Positions 1 through 7,956 are shown, counted from the first letter of the stretch. The stretch is 20,230 nt of DNA from Coriobacteriia bacterium (GCA_029858605.1 JAOUET010000012.1:1-20230); one strand, 5' to 3'. A program made the numbers and translations. Notes: a model not told the origin generated them from the sequence alone.

Positions 1-720
1 GTTGAGTCTCTCTCTACGGGGAGCGCAGCCTACGGCGAGACCATCACCATCACTGGTTCGGGTTTCGGTGATTCGCAGGGAAGCGGCTCGGTCACGTTCG
101 GAGGCATGACGGCGGCGGTGACGTCGTGGTCGGATGCCGATGTCACCTGTTTGGTGCCCGCTGGGGCTCGGACCGGCTACGTTGGAGTGTGGCAGAACGG
201 CGTGTGCTCCAATGGGCTCATGTTCGTACCCGGCGGAATGCCCGTGATAGACGCGCTGTCCGCCAGAACCGCAGCGGCGGGGAGAGTCATTGCCGTGAGC
301 GGCTCGGGCTTTGGGGATTCGTCGGGTCGTATCACTCTCGGGGGCGTTCCGTTCGAACCGGCCTCCTGGTCCGAAACGGAGGTCACGTTCGTGGTGCCGG
401 CGGGCCTGGCTCCCGGGTACGTGGGCGTGTGGAAAGGCGCGGTCTGCTCCAACGGGAGGTTCTTCTCCCCGGCTCCGAGAATCGACGCCCTCTCGGTTTC
501 GAGCGGGCCACCGGGCACGCAGGTGACGATTGCCGGCGTGGGCTTCGGCAGCACGCAGGCTGACAGCCGAGTCACGTTTGCGGGAGCCCCGTCGACCGTC
601 GTGGCGTGGTCCGACACGAGCGTCACCTGCGTTGTGCCGGATGGTGCGCAGCCCGGCTACATCGGCGTTTGGCGGTACGGCGTGGCCTCGAACGGTGCCT
701 GGTTCCAGGTGACTTCGGGG
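1..720 (+). repeat. Three in-frame 240-bp tandem repeats (IPT/TIG units)
   Basis: Equivalent codons (GGC TAC GTT / GGG TAC GTG / GGC TAC ATC, all followed by GGnGTnTGG) recur at 175, 415 and 655, an exact 240-bp period. Synonymous positions have diverged while the protein pattern is kept, so the duplications are old and under protein-level selection. Confidence 0.8.
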
Positions 721-726
721 CCGTAG
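1..726 (+). CDS. IPT/TIG-repeat surface protein, C-terminal part (5' cut by window edge)
   Basis: The frame is open from base 1 to the TAG at 724-726, giving 241 residues of a protein whose start lies outside the window. It consists of three tandem repeats of exactly 80 residues (240 bp): the GY(V/I)GVW motif begins at bases 175, 415 and 655. Each repeat has the IPT/TIG (Ig-like, plexin/transcription-factor) pattern: a V/I-DALS strand, G-SGFG, a tryptophan-containing strand (SWS or AWS), V-(C/F)-VVP-G and GYVGVW-GVCSNG-F. Such repeats form extracellular beta-sandwiches in bacterial surface proteins, so a secreted or wall-associated structural or adhesive role is likely. Each of the first two repeats carries a cysteine in the C-S-N-G motif, replaced by A-S-N-G in the last. 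No C-terminal membrane anchor or sorting signal is seen, so any anchor must be N-terminal or non-covalent. The specific ligand is unknown. Confidence 0.85.
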   Translation, partial: VESLSTGSAAYGETITITGSGFGDSQGSGSVTFGGMTAAVTSWSDADVTCLVPAGARTGYVGVWQNGVCSNGLMFVPGGMPVIDALSARTAAAGRVIAVSGSGFGDSSGRITLGGVPFEPASWSETEVTFVVPAGLAPGYVGVWKGAVCSNGRFFSPAPRIDALSVSSGPPGTQVTIAGVGFGSTQADSRVTFAGAPSTVVAWSDTSVTCVVPDGAQPGYIGVWRYGVASNGAWFQVTSGP

Positions 727-773
727 GGGATCGGTGCGGAGCGGCACGGCCGCGTGCCCGCACCGGAGTCGCG

Positions 774-802
774 TTGCCGCTCTTCGGCAGGGTCGCTATA
801 CT
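774..802 (+). promoter_or_regulatory. Sigma70-type promoter of the tRNA-Ser gene
   Basis: A -35-like TTGCCG at 774-779 and a -10-like TATACT at 797-802 are separated by the optimal 17 bp. Transcription would begin near 809, leaving a 5' leader of about 60 nt before the tRNA at 870. The stretch 727-869 contains no other gene. Confidence 0.65.
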
Positions 803-869
803 CGCGTTTGCGCCTGAGGCACCCACCTCTGGACATCCACGACGCTCGAGAGAGCGGTGCCTGGCACAC

Positions 870-963
870 GGAGAGTTGCCTGAGTGGTTTAAAGGGCACG
901 ACTGGAAATCGTGTGTGCCGGCTTGAACCGGTACCCAGGGTTCGAATCCCTGACTCTCCGCCA
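870..963 (+). tRNA. tRNA-Ser (anticodon GGA)
   Basis: The complete class II cloverleaf is visible. The acceptor stem is GGAGAGT (870-876) with ACTCTCC (953-959), followed by discriminator G960 and encoded CCA at 961-963. The anticodon stem is CACGA/TCGTG around the loop CTGGAAA, giving anticodon GGA at 904-906, which reads UCC and UCU. A long variable arm with a CCGG/CCGG stem is typical of serine tRNAs. The T arm is CAGGG-TTCGAAT-CCCTG. Confidence 0.97.
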
Positions 964-974
964 TGAACCTTGCC

Positions 975-1002
975 GAGAGGCGTCCCTAAGCGGGCGCCTC
1001 TC
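975..1002 (+). terminator. Rho-independent-like terminator after tRNA-Ser
   Basis: GAGAGGCGTCC (975-985) pairs with GGGCGCCTCTC (992-1002) around a 6-nt loop, with one U-G wobble. The downstream T tract is weak (TTGCGTT). The right arm also pairs perfectly with a second GAGAGGCGCCC at 1022-1032, which overlaps the last base of the convergent gene's stop codon. The same arm can therefore serve transcripts from both sides. Confidence 0.6.
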
Positions 1003-1031
1003 TTGCGTTCACCCCGCGGAGGAGAGGCGCC

Positions 1032-1961
1032 CTACACGTACTGCATGAGCGCACGGTGCACGCTCATGAAGGCTTGAACGACATCCGGATCGAACTGGCT
1101 ACCTGACCTGCGCTCGATCTCCGCCACGGCCTCCCACGAAGGCTTGCCTGCCCGGTAGGGTCTGTCCGTGATTATCGAGTCGTAGGCGTCTGCGACGGCG
1201 AGCACCCTCGCGCCGATCGGGATCTCGCGGCCGCGCACGCCCTGGTAGCCGCCGCCATCGAAGTACTCGTGGTGGTTCACGACGATCGGGATGACATCCC
1301 TCAACACGTCGCCGACGGGCCCCAGTAGCTCCGCGGCCTTCGTCGTGTGGGTCCGCATTTCGTCCCATTCCTCTTCGGTAAGCATCGAGGCCTTGGTGAG
1401 CACATCCATGCTCACCTCGATCTTGCCGATGTCGTGAAGAAGACCCGCCACACGTATGTGCTCGCATTCGCGCTCCGACAGTGACATCGTGTTGGCGATC
1501 GAGACGGCGAGTTCGGCCACGCGAACAGAGTGTTCCTTCGTGCACCCGTCCACGACGTCGATGAACTTGGCCAGCAACTCTACGATGCCGTCGTAGGCCT
1601 GCTGGAGCTGGGACAACGTCCTCGTCTTGGCTTCGTACAGTCCACCGACGATCCATGCCGTCACGATGAGGAACGCTCCCCACAAGATGACGCTGGTGAC
1701 GGGCGACCCTCTCATGAAGTCGCCTAGGAAGTCCGGATTCAGGAACGCGAACAGAGCAATCAGCAGCACGGCGACGATTCCAGTGAGTAGACCGCGGGTT
1801 CGGCCGAGATAATAGGAAGCAGCAAGCACCGGGATGTAGAAGAAGTTGAGGAACGCGAGCTTGTCGACCACCACGAAGAGGGTAAGCGTCGTCGCGACCA
1901 CGAGTGTGATGACCACGAAGATCTCAAAGTGCTGGACGAAGAATCGGCGTGCTTGCTCCAT
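1032..1961 (-). CDS. Membrane-anchored HD-GYP domain protein (probable c-di-GMP phosphodiesterase)
   Basis: This 309-residue protein has about four hydrophobic helices in its first ~115 residues (an uncharacterised membrane sensor module), a short linker and a C-terminal HD-GYP domain. The metal-binding HD pair is in LLHDIGK (H176-D177). The second signature is HHEYFDGGGYQG (from H230), followed by an AVADAYDSI-DRPYR segment typical of the family. HD-GYP enzymes hydrolyse c-di-GMP to pGpG/GMP. Here the GYP tripeptide reads GYQ, a tolerated variation but one that weakens the exact activity call. I chose the ATG at 1961 because G-rich GGGGGGTG lies about five bases upstream. An in-frame ATG at 2027 would add 22 charged residues but has no ribosome site. 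The gene converges on tRNA-Ser and lies downstream of the ABC operon on the same strand. No GGDEF domain is present. Confidence 0.88.
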   Translation of the reverse strand: MEQARRFFVQHFEIFVVITLVVATTLTLFVVVDKLAFLNFFYIPVLAASYYLGRTRGLLTGIVAVLLIALFAFLNPDFLGDFMRGSPVTSVILWGAFLIVTAWIVGGLYEAKTRTLSQLQQAYDGIVELLAKFIDVVDGCTKEHSVRVAELAVSIANTMSLSERECEHIRVAGLLHDIGKIEVSMDVLTKASMLTEEEWDEMRTHTTKAAELLGPVGDVLRDVIPIVVNHHEYFDGGGYQGVRGREIPIGARVLAVADAYDSIITDRPYRAGKPSWEAVAEIERRSGSQFDPDVVQAFMSVHRALMQYV

Positions 1962-2120
1962 AGACACCCCCCGCGAGGCCCTCGGCCAGGACGATCGCCT
2001 GCGAAGAATCCCGCCATCCATCCTCATACGTCTACAGCCACAGCCTGAATAATACCTCTTCCCGGGCCTGCTGGGGCGGGTGGCTTGTAGCGCGCGGAAG
2101 ACGTCTCGTTCGTTCCCCGC

Positions 2121-4667
2121 CTACTCGTAGCGAAGCGCTCGCACCACGTCGAGCCGAGTCGCCTGCCGCGACGGCAGGAGTGCGGCAAGCGCCGCGAAGG
2201 CAAGCGTGACGACGACGGCCGTTGCTATGCCGGTCCACGGGAAGACGTACGGAGTTGTGATCGTGAATCCGACCATCACCATGGCTTCCTTCATCGCGTA
2301 GCCGAGCCAGATACCCGCCAAGAGTCCCACCGAGGTCCCGAGGGCAGCGAGCATCATCGATTCGGCGGCGATCATGCGCCTGATCTGCTTACGCGTCGAG
2401 CCGACCGCGCGGAGCATCCCTATCTCCCTCGTTCGGGCGAGCACGCCCATCGTGAGCGTGTTGAGCAGCGCGAGGAACGAGGGGAGGGCGAGCACGAAGG
2501 CGAGCGCGAGCATCGACGCCTCGAGCTGCGACAGCATCGTTTCCTGAGTCCGTCGCCATTCATCGAAGCCGTAGAGCACGAACGACGGGTAGGTCCTCAC
2601 GGTTTCCTCGAGTGCGGTCAGCGACCTCGCGCGGTCTGCGCCCTCGGCGGCATTCGCCATCACCAGAACGTCGCTCGTGACGCCCCACAGGCTCTCGAGA
2701 GAGTCCTGCGAGACGTAGACGGTCGGCAGCTTGGCCGTGAGATAGTCGCTGCCCACGGCTACCACTCGGAAGGTGCGGTTGCCTTCCGGCGTGGTGAGCT
2801 CGAGATCGTCGCCGGCTTTGGCACCAGTGCGCGTCGAGAACACCCCGTTCACCATGATGGCGTTCTGTGCCGAAAGCTCGGCGAGGTCGTCGTGGCTGCT
2901 CCCCTCCGCGAAATCGAGGCTCGATACCTTTGGATAGGCCACAGGGTCGATTCCGACGACCTCGACGTTCGTGCCTGCGTGCGCGGCGCGGGCGACTCGC
3001 ATCGTTGCGACATCGCCCACGCCCTCAGTGCTCTCGATCTCTGCGACCAGCTCGGGCCCGGCACCGACCGTGCCGCCGGACAGAAGCAGGTTGTGAGGCA
3101 AGACGAGGAAGTCGGCGCCCGTGCTCTCTTCGACGTAGACGAGGAATCCGTCAAACACCGATGCAATCGTACCGAGCAGCGCGATCACGACTGTCACGCT
3201 CACCAGAACGGTGGAGGCGGTGGCTGCGGCGCGTCCTGGATTGCGTTGCAGATTGGAGCGGGCCATCCAGCCCTCTCGGCGATATATGTTCTCGATGAGT
3301 CGGCCGAAGACATCCGTGATCGGCTTGACGGCGACCGGTGCGGCAAGGGTTAGGCCCACGAGCATCCCGACAGCGCTCGTGACCACGAGCATCATGTTGC
3401 CGGAGACCAGGCCCGCGACGGACGCCGTCGCGAGCACCAACCCAATCCAACCTCGCCAGGCAACGGCCTTCTCGTGCGTCTCCGTGCTCGGGACGGGGCG
3501 GAGTGCGTCCAGGGGTGTCATGCGGGATGCAGCACGGGCAGGCAGCAGCGAGGACAGGACCGTCACTCCGATTCCGAGGCCGATCGCCGTCGCCCAGGTC
3601 TCCCACGCGAACAGGACGTTCGCCGTAGGCAGACCCAGGAGGTCGGCCATCAGCGAGTTGAGTGCCGCCATGCTGACAAGTGCGAGACCCCACCCGGCGA
3701 GCAAGCCGAGCAGCGTTCCGGCGATGCCTTGCGCGAGGCTTTCGGCGAGGAAGATGCCGAGGATCGTGCGTCTGGATGCGCCGACCGCCCGAAGCATGCC
3801 TACGTCGTGCCTGCGCTCGGCCACAGTAGTGCGGAAGGTGTTGTAGATGATGAAACCCGCCATCGCGAAGGCGAACACCCCGAACATCGTGATGACCGAC
3901 CGCGCCATTCTCAGCCCACCAGCCATCGGGGAATCAGTCGAGATGCCTCCGACGTCGAAGCTCGGACCGACCGCTGCGGCGACGTCTCTCTCAACGTTTT
4001 CGCGATCCGTGCCTGCCTCGATTGCCGCATCGACCTCGGATATGCGGTCTCCCAGGGCGAACATCTCTTGAGCTGCGGGCAGGGCGACGAACGCCTCGTC
4101 GGTGCCGGGGACCGTTGCCACGTCAGCGATCCCGACCAGCTCGAAATGCGTGGTACCTGCCGCGGACGGAAGCTCGACGGCATCGCCGACCTCGAGCCCC
4201 ATTCGTTCGGCTACGGCAACGGGAAGAACGAGTTCGCGCGCAGAGTACAGGCCGGAAGTCTCGTTCGCGCCGAGGAAGCGGCCCTCGCTGATCGGGTAGG
4301 CGCTCACTTGCGGGGCCAGTTGCGGGTCGATTCCGACCAGCACGATGGTCGAGACACCGTAGTCGCCTTCGGCGGGAAGCGCCATCGTGCGGCGCAGTGA
4401 TGGAGCGGCGACCGCGACACCCTCGACCCCGGCGACCGCTTCGGTTACGTCGGACTCGAAGGTCGCGCCCGACACGCTTGTGACGGCCAGGTCGACCTCT
4501 CCGGCCGAAGCGAGCATCGCCTTGTTCATCGCTCCCAGGTAGCCGGGAAAGACTCCGTTCAGGCCGAAGACGAGCATCACCCCGAAGGCTACGGCGAGCG
4601 TAGTCAACGTCGTGCGGAGCTTGCGGCCCGCGATGTAGCGGGTGGCAAGCGTGACCGGAACGCTCAC
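2121..4667 (-). CDS. ABC transporter permease, duplicated MacB-PCD/FtsX type
   Basis: This 848-residue integral membrane protein has the duplicated FtsX layout. There is an N-terminal helix, a periplasmic-core-like extracytoplasmic domain (about residues 45-250) and a first FtsX block with three helices (about 255-380, containing the ERRHDVGMLRAVGASRR coupling motif). Further helices and a second extracytoplasmic domain follow, then a second FtsX block near residue 715 onward with ARTREIGMLRAVGSTRKQ. Type VII (MacB/LolCDE/FtsX-like) exporters act as mechanotransmitters, moving lipoproteins, peptides or antibiotics outside the membrane. The start is GTG, and GTGA overlaps the stop of the ATPase gene by 4 bp, so the two are translationally coupled and very probably form one complex. 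The control by a PadR regulator suggests inducible export of, or resistance to, an antimicrobial peptide or other small toxin. The substrate cannot be read from the sequence. Confidence 0.93.
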   Translation of the reverse strand: MSVPVTLATRYIAGRKLRTTLTTLAVAFGVMLVFGLNGVFPGYLGAMNKAMLASAGEVDLAVTSVSGATFESDVTEAVAGVEGVAVAAPSLRRTMALPAEGDYGVSTIVLVGIDPQLAPQVSAYPISEGRFLGANETSGLYSARELVLPVAVAERMGLEVGDAVELPSAAGTTHFELVGIADVATVPGTDEAFVALPAAQEMFALGDRISEVDAAIEAGTDRENVERDVAAAVGPSFDVGGISTDSPMAGGLRMARSVITMFGVFAFAMAGFIIYNTFRTTVAERRHDVGMLRAVGASRRTILGIFLAESLAQGIAGTLLGLLAGWGLALVSMAALNSLMADLLGLPTANVLFAWETWATAIGLGIGVTVLSSLLPARAASRMTPLDALRPVPSTETHEKAVAWRGWIGLVLATASVAGLVSGNMMLVVTSAVGMLVGLTLAAPVAVKPITDVFGRLIENIYRREGWMARSNLQRNPGRAAATASTVLVSVTVVIALLGTIASVFDGFLVYVEESTGADFLVLPHNLLLSGGTVGAGPELVAEIESTEGVGDVATMRVARAAHAGTNVEVVGIDPVAYPKVSSLDFAEGSSHDDLAELSAQNAIMVNGVFSTRTGAKAGDDLELTTPEGNRTFRVVAVGSDYLTAKLPTVYVSQDSLESLWGVTSDVLVMANAAEGADRARSLTALEETVRTYPSFVLYGFDEWRRTQETMLSQLEASMLALAFVLALPSFLALLNTLTMGVLARTREIGMLRAVGSTRKQIRRMIAAESMMLAALGTSVGLLAGIWLGYAMKEAMVMVGFTITTPYVFPWTGIATAVVVTLAFAALAALLPSRQATRLDVVRALRYE

Positions 4668-5392
4668 AGCTCCGCCTCCTTGACGGCCTCGCGTGCCGCT
4701 GCCGCATCTGCGATGTGCGCGTCATCGACGATGCGCCCGTCTCGCATGAAGACGATCCGGTCGGCATGAGCTGCGATACCCGGATCGTGTGTGACCATCA
4801 GGATCGCGTGCCCCCACTCGTCCGAGATCTGGCGCATGAGTGCGGCAATCTCGTTGCTGCTCTTGCTGTCGAGGTTTCCCGTGGGTTCGTCGGCGAGGAC
4901 TAGCGCGGGCTGGCTGACGAGTGCGCGCGCCACTGCCACACGCTGCTGCTCACCGCCCGAGAGCTCGTCTGGGCGACCCGTCAGCCGATTGCCGATTCCG
5001 ACGCGCTCGAGCCAAGTCACCGCCTTGCGCTTCGCTTCCGCCTTCGGGACACCGTCCAGCACCAGCGGGAGCGCGGCGTTCTCGACGGCGTCGAGGATGG
5101 GGATGAGATTGAAGAACTGGAACACGAAGCCGATGCGCTCGCGGCGAAGTCGCGTGACCTCGTCGTCCGACATGGACGCGATCTCGCGGTCGTCGATCCT
5201 CACGGAACCCCGGGTGGGTGTGTCCAGACCGCCGAGGAGATTGAGGAGGGTTGACTTCCCGCATCCCGACGGCCCCATCACGGCCACGAACTCGCCCGGT
5301 TCGATAGCCAAATCGACGCTGTCCAGCGCCGTCACGGCAGTCGGTCCGTGCCCGTACACCCTCGTGAGGTTCTTGGTCTGAGCGATAGTCAT
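4664..5392 (-). CDS. ABC transporter ATP-binding protein, LolD/MacB family
   Basis: This 242-residue nucleotide-binding subunit energises the adjacent FtsX-type permease. Motifs in order are Walker A GPSGCGKST (40-48), Q-loop FQFFNLIP (Q92), signature LSGGEQQR (144-151), Walker B LVLADEPTGNLD with catalytic E169, and the switch histidine in MVTHD. Spacing and length match the LolD/MacB/FtsE family. An ATG at 5410 lies immediately after the PadR stop. I prefer the second ATG at 5392 because GGAGG sits eight bases upstream of it, whereas the first lacks a ribosome site. The gene lies between the PadR regulator and the permease in one operon, with a 4-bp overlap at the 3' end. Confidence 0.93.
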   Translation of the reverse strand: MTIAQTKNLTRVYGHGPTAVTALDSVDLAIEPGEFVAVMGPSGCGKSTLLNLLGGLDTPTRGSVRIDDREIASMSDDEVTRLRRERIGFVFQFFNLIPILDAVENAALPLVLDGVPKAEAKRKAVTWLERVGIGNRLTGRPDELSGGEQQRVAVARALVSQPALVLADEPTGNLDSKSSNEIAALMRQISDEWGHAILMVTHDPGIAAHADRIVFMRDGRIVDDAHIADAAAAREAVKEAEL

Positions 5393-5410
5393 CGCGCTGG
5401 CCTCCGTCAT

Positions 5411-5998
5411 CTAGGTCTTGCGGCGCCGCGGACGTCCCCGCGGGCGCTCGGGCAGCTTTGGCACCGGATTCAGCGCCATCTCGTGGAGTCGAGCCTCCAC
5501 CATCTCGAGCCAACGCAGATCGGCTTCCACGTGCATGATGGCCTTGTCGAGAAGCATCGCCTGGGACAGTCCGCGCGGGCGTTCGATGCCGTTGCGCCGT
5601 GCCGTAAGCTCGTGCAAGTCCCGGTAGAGCGTGGCACGCTGGGCGCGCAGGACATCCTCCGGGTGGGCATTCTCGTCGCCGAGAGCCAGTGCGATCTTCA
5701 GGAAGATCTCGTCGCGCTGATGGGCCGCGTGCACGCCCTCCGCATACCAGTCGTCGAGTTCGTCGCGTCCGGCGGGCGTCAGCTCGAAGATGTGCTGATC
5801 GGGTCCTCCAACGCGACGGGTGACAGTCTGGGCGACAAGTCCCGAATCCTCGAGGCGGGAGAGAGTCGAGTAGACCTGGGCGCGCTTGAGGTCGCAGACA
5901 GAGCTCCCTCCGACAAGGGCCTCGAACGCCCCGTGGATCTCGTAGCCGTGGCGCGGTTGCTGTGCAAGTAGGCCGAGAATCGCGTTTCGCACGGACAT
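5411..5998 (-). CDS. PadR-family transcriptional regulator
   Basis: This 195-residue protein begins MSVRNAILGLLAQQPRHGYEIH, the hallmark N-terminus of PadR winged-helix proteins. It continues with the recognition-helix and wing region (CDLKRAQVYSTLSRLEDSGLV, then a wing ending in FELTPAGRDEL). The C-terminal half is a helical PadR_C/Vir-like dimerisation domain with a basic tail (RPRGRPRRRKT). PadR proteins are usually repressors that bind a hydrophobic effector or the transported drug. The ATG at 5998 has AGGGGAG seven bases upstream. A longer frame from TTG at 6052 would begin inside the predicted promoter and is rejected. It heads the operon with the ABC ATPase and permease, so it very likely autoregulates and controls the exporter. 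Confidence 0.92.
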   Translation of the reverse strand: MSVRNAILGLLAQQPRHGYEIHGAFEALVGGSSVCDLKRAQVYSTLSRLEDSGLVAQTVTRRVGGPDQHIFELTPAGRDELDDWYAEGVHAAHQRDEIFLKIALALGDENAHPEDVLRAQRATLYRDLHELTARRNGIERPRGLSQAMLLDKAIMHVEADLRWLEMVEARLHEMALNPVPKLPERPRGRPRRRKT

Positions 5999-6042
5999 CG
6001 GGCGGCTCCCCTTCGGGGGCGCGGAATCGTCCTTCCCTTGGG

Positions 6043-6071
6043 AGGATAGCAAAAACTAGTACACAAGTTAA
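6043..6071 (-). promoter_or_regulatory. Promoter of the padR-ABC operon
   Basis: On the minus strand a -35-like TTAACT (6071-6066) is followed after 17 bp by TATCCT (6048-6043), preceded by an extended -10 TG. Initiation near 6036 would give a leader of about 38 nt to the PadR start at 5998. Confidence 0.6.
6054..6069. promoter_or_regulatory. Probable PadR operator (imperfect 16-bp palindrome)
   Basis: AACTAGTACACAAGTT reads on the other strand as AACTTGTGTACTAGTT; 12 of 16 positions are symmetric, with pattern AACTnGTnnACnAGTT. It spans the -35 element and spacer of the operon promoter, where repressor binding would block polymerase. It lies in the only AT-rich patch of this area. Assignment to PadR is inferred from position. 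Confidence 0.6.
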
Positions 6072-6164
6072 TAGTGGCCGAATGATCGCCGGCTGCCCGT
6101 TGTCGAATGGGCCGTGGGGGTATCTTCTCTGAGCTTCGTTCCCACCGACGGGAGGCATGGAATC

Positions 6165-6566
6165 ATGGTACTCGACTACACCGTGCCGACGAGCTCGTCG
6201 TATCGCGAGGCGGTCGACGCTCTCGTGGATGCTTCTGAGGCCGCCGGCTTCCGCGTGCTCGCGGTGCACGACGTCACGGCGACCCTCGCCGAAAAGGGCT
6301 TTGAGCGAGAGCCGGTTTCGATCATCGAGGTCTGCAACGCGCGCTATGCGAGTGCGGTGCTTGCGCAGGATCCCAAGATAGGGCTCATGCTGCCGTGCCC
6401 GCTGATGGTCTTCGAGCAAGGCGGCCAAGTCTTCCTCGCCACGATGAGGCCCACGCTCATTGGCGACTTCTTCCCCGACGCCGACTTGGGCGACGTGCCG
6501 GAAGAGGTCGAGCGGATCCTCGTGAGCGTCCTGGACGAAGTGGCTGCTCTCGGTGGAGCTCAGTGA
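6165..6566 (+). CDS. DUF302 (TT1751-like) domain protein
   Basis: This 133-residue soluble protein has the DUF302 pattern. It has an N-terminal amphipathic region (SSYREAVDALVDASEAAGFRVLAVHDV), a middle segment ending in IIEVCNARYASAVLAQDPKIGLMLPCPLMVFEQGG, and a final F-ATMRPTLIGDFF strand. The two cysteines in VCNARY and LPCPL are typical of the family. DUF302 proteins have a known fold but no agreed biochemical role and are widespread in anaerobes and sulfur-metabolising bacteria. The ATG at 6165 has GGGAGG nine bases upstream; an upstream start at 6114 has no support. A TATCTT at 6121-6126 may be its -10 box. It is divergent from the padR operon and is followed 52 bp later by the anSME gene, so co-transcription is possible. 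Confidence 0.85.
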   Translation: MVLDYTVPTSSSYREAVDALVDASEAAGFRVLAVHDVTATLAEKGFEREPVSIIEVCNARYASAVLAQDPKIGLMLPCPLMVFEQGGQVFLATMRPTLIGDFFPDADLGDVPEEVERILVSVLDEVAALGGAQ

Positions 6567-6618
6567 CTGCAGAAGACCTCGGCTGGCCAAAGACGCACGC
6601 ATCCAGCACGATAGCCGC

Positions 6619-7806
6619 ATGAGCGACTCGACACCGCAGGCGTTCCACGTCATGGCCAAGCCTACAGGCGCCCGCTGCAACCTGCGCTGCGACTACTGCT
6701 TCTTCCTCGAGAAGGAGGACCTCTATCCGGGTAGCGGATTCCGCATGTCGGATGAGGTGATGGAGGCCTATGTATCCCAGACCGTGCGAAGCCAGCGGGT
6801 GCCGCAGGTATCCATGGCGTGGCAGGGGGGAGAGCCGACGCTCATGGGGCTCGACTTCTTCCGTCGTGCGCGCGCAGCGGAGGACACCTGCGTGCCGCCG
6901 GGAATGGCGGTCGAGAGGACCATCCAGACCAACGGGGTACTTCTGGACGACGAATGGGCCGACTTCCTTGCCCAGAACGGCTACCTTGTGGGCCTGAGTA
7001 TCGATGGGCCGCGCGACCTGCACGATGCATTCCGTCACGACAAGGCGGGCAACTCCGTGTTCGACCGCGTGTTGTCTGCTGCTCGTCGCCTGCAGGAGCA
7101 CGGTGTCGATCTCAACGTGCTGTGCACGATCAACGCAGCCAACAGCTCGCATCCGCTCGAGGTCTACCGGTTCTTCCGCGACGAGCTGCAAACCCCCTAC
7201 GTCCAGTTCATCCCGATCGTCGAGATCGACACGCCGCCGACCGAGACCCGTCCGGGAACGGTCACGGAACGCAGCGTTCGGCCCGAAGCATACGGGCGCT
7301 TCATGAGCGAGATCTTCGACGAGTGGATACGCCGCGATGTGGGCGAGATGTTCGTGCAGTTCTTCGACGGCGTGCTCGCGGCATACCTGTTCGGACAGTC
7401 CAGCTTGTGCGTCTTGCAGCCCACGTGCGGCGAGGGCGTAGTGCTGGAGCACACGGGGGACCTGTACTCGTGCGACCACTTCGTGGACGCGGAGCACCTC
7501 CTCGGCAACATCATGGAGAGCGACATCGGCACACTTGTGCGTTCAGAGAAGCAGCGCGCCTTCGGCATGGCGAAGAGGGAGACGCTCCCCGCCTACTGTC
7601 TGGAATGCGAGTACTTGTTCGCGTGTCACGGGGAGTGTCCGAAGAACCGCATCTTGATGACGCCCGAGGGTGAGCCGGGCCTGAACTGGCTATGCGAGGG
7701 CTTGAAGGATTTCTTCGCGCACACCGAGCGCCCCATGCGCATGATGGCCGAAATCCTGCGGCGTGGGGGTGAGGCGCCGGACATCATGGCAATCTTTGCC
7801 AGCTAA
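6619..7806 (+). CDS. Anaerobic sulfatase-maturating enzyme (radical SAM/SPASM formylglycine synthase)
   Basis: This 395-residue radical SAM enzyme would oxidise an active-site Cys or Ser of a sulfatase to formylglycine without oxygen. The N-terminal HVMAKPTGARCNLRCDYCFF carries the CX3CX2C site for the SAM-binding cluster (C20, C24, C27), followed by WQGGEPTLMG. The C-terminal SPASM region has C264, C270, C285, C327, C330, C336, C340 and C359. As I recall it, this spacing matches the two auxiliary 4Fe-4S clusters of the structurally known Clostridium perfringens enzyme. D286 directly follows C285 at the position of that enzyme's proposed catalytic aspartate. The start at 6619 fits family N-termini although its ribosome site is weak. 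An in-frame GTG at 6553 would overlap the upstream gene. No sulfatase lies in the window, so the partner is elsewhere or the client is unusual. Confidence 0.92.
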   Translation: MSDSTPQAFHVMAKPTGARCNLRCDYCFFLEKEDLYPGSGFRMSDEVMEAYVSQTVRSQRVPQVSMAWQGGEPTLMGLDFFRRARAAEDTCVPPGMAVERTIQTNGVLLDDEWADFLAQNGYLVGLSIDGPRDLHDAFRHDKAGNSVFDRVLSAARRLQEHGVDLNVLCTINAANSSHPLEVYRFFRDELQTPYVQFIPIVEIDTPPTETRPGTVTERSVRPEAYGRFMSEIFDEWIRRDVGEMFVQFFDGVLAAYLFGQSSLCVLQPTCGEGVVLEHTGDLYSCDHFVDAEHLLGNIMESDIGTLVRSEKQRAFGMAKRETLPAYCLECEYLFACHGECPKNRILMTPEGEPGLNWLCEGLKDFFAHTERPMRMMAEILRRGGEAPDIMAIFAS

Positions 7807-7956
7807 CAGCCCCGCTATCCTGGTGCAGTAGTGCTGGTCGTTCGAGTGCGATAGACTCAACCTCGAGCGCTCCACCGGACATGGAGCGCACCCAGTGGGA
7901 GGCATCGACGCGTCGGAATTAGCGCGGTCACCCGTTCCGGCGAAGAGCCAATGGTG

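Noticed and set aside
3474..4400. Plus-strand open frame opposite the permease
   Set aside because: Antisense shadow of a clear FtsX-type permease; composition is rich in Arg, His and Asp and has no family pattern.
5999..6052. TTG start at 6052 for the PadR regulator
   Set aside because: It lies upstream of the predicted transcription start and lacks a ribosome site; family members begin at MSVRNAILGLL.
4950..6680. Long minus-strand open frame across ATPase, PadR and DUF302 genes
   Set aside because: Arg/His-rich low-complexity translation crossing two well-supported genes on the same strand and one on the opposite strand; it is a GC-rich shadow frame with no recognisable domain.
6457..7497. 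Minus-strand open frame opposite the anSME gene
   Set aside because: Antisense to a fully motif-supported radical SAM gene; no ribosome site or domain.
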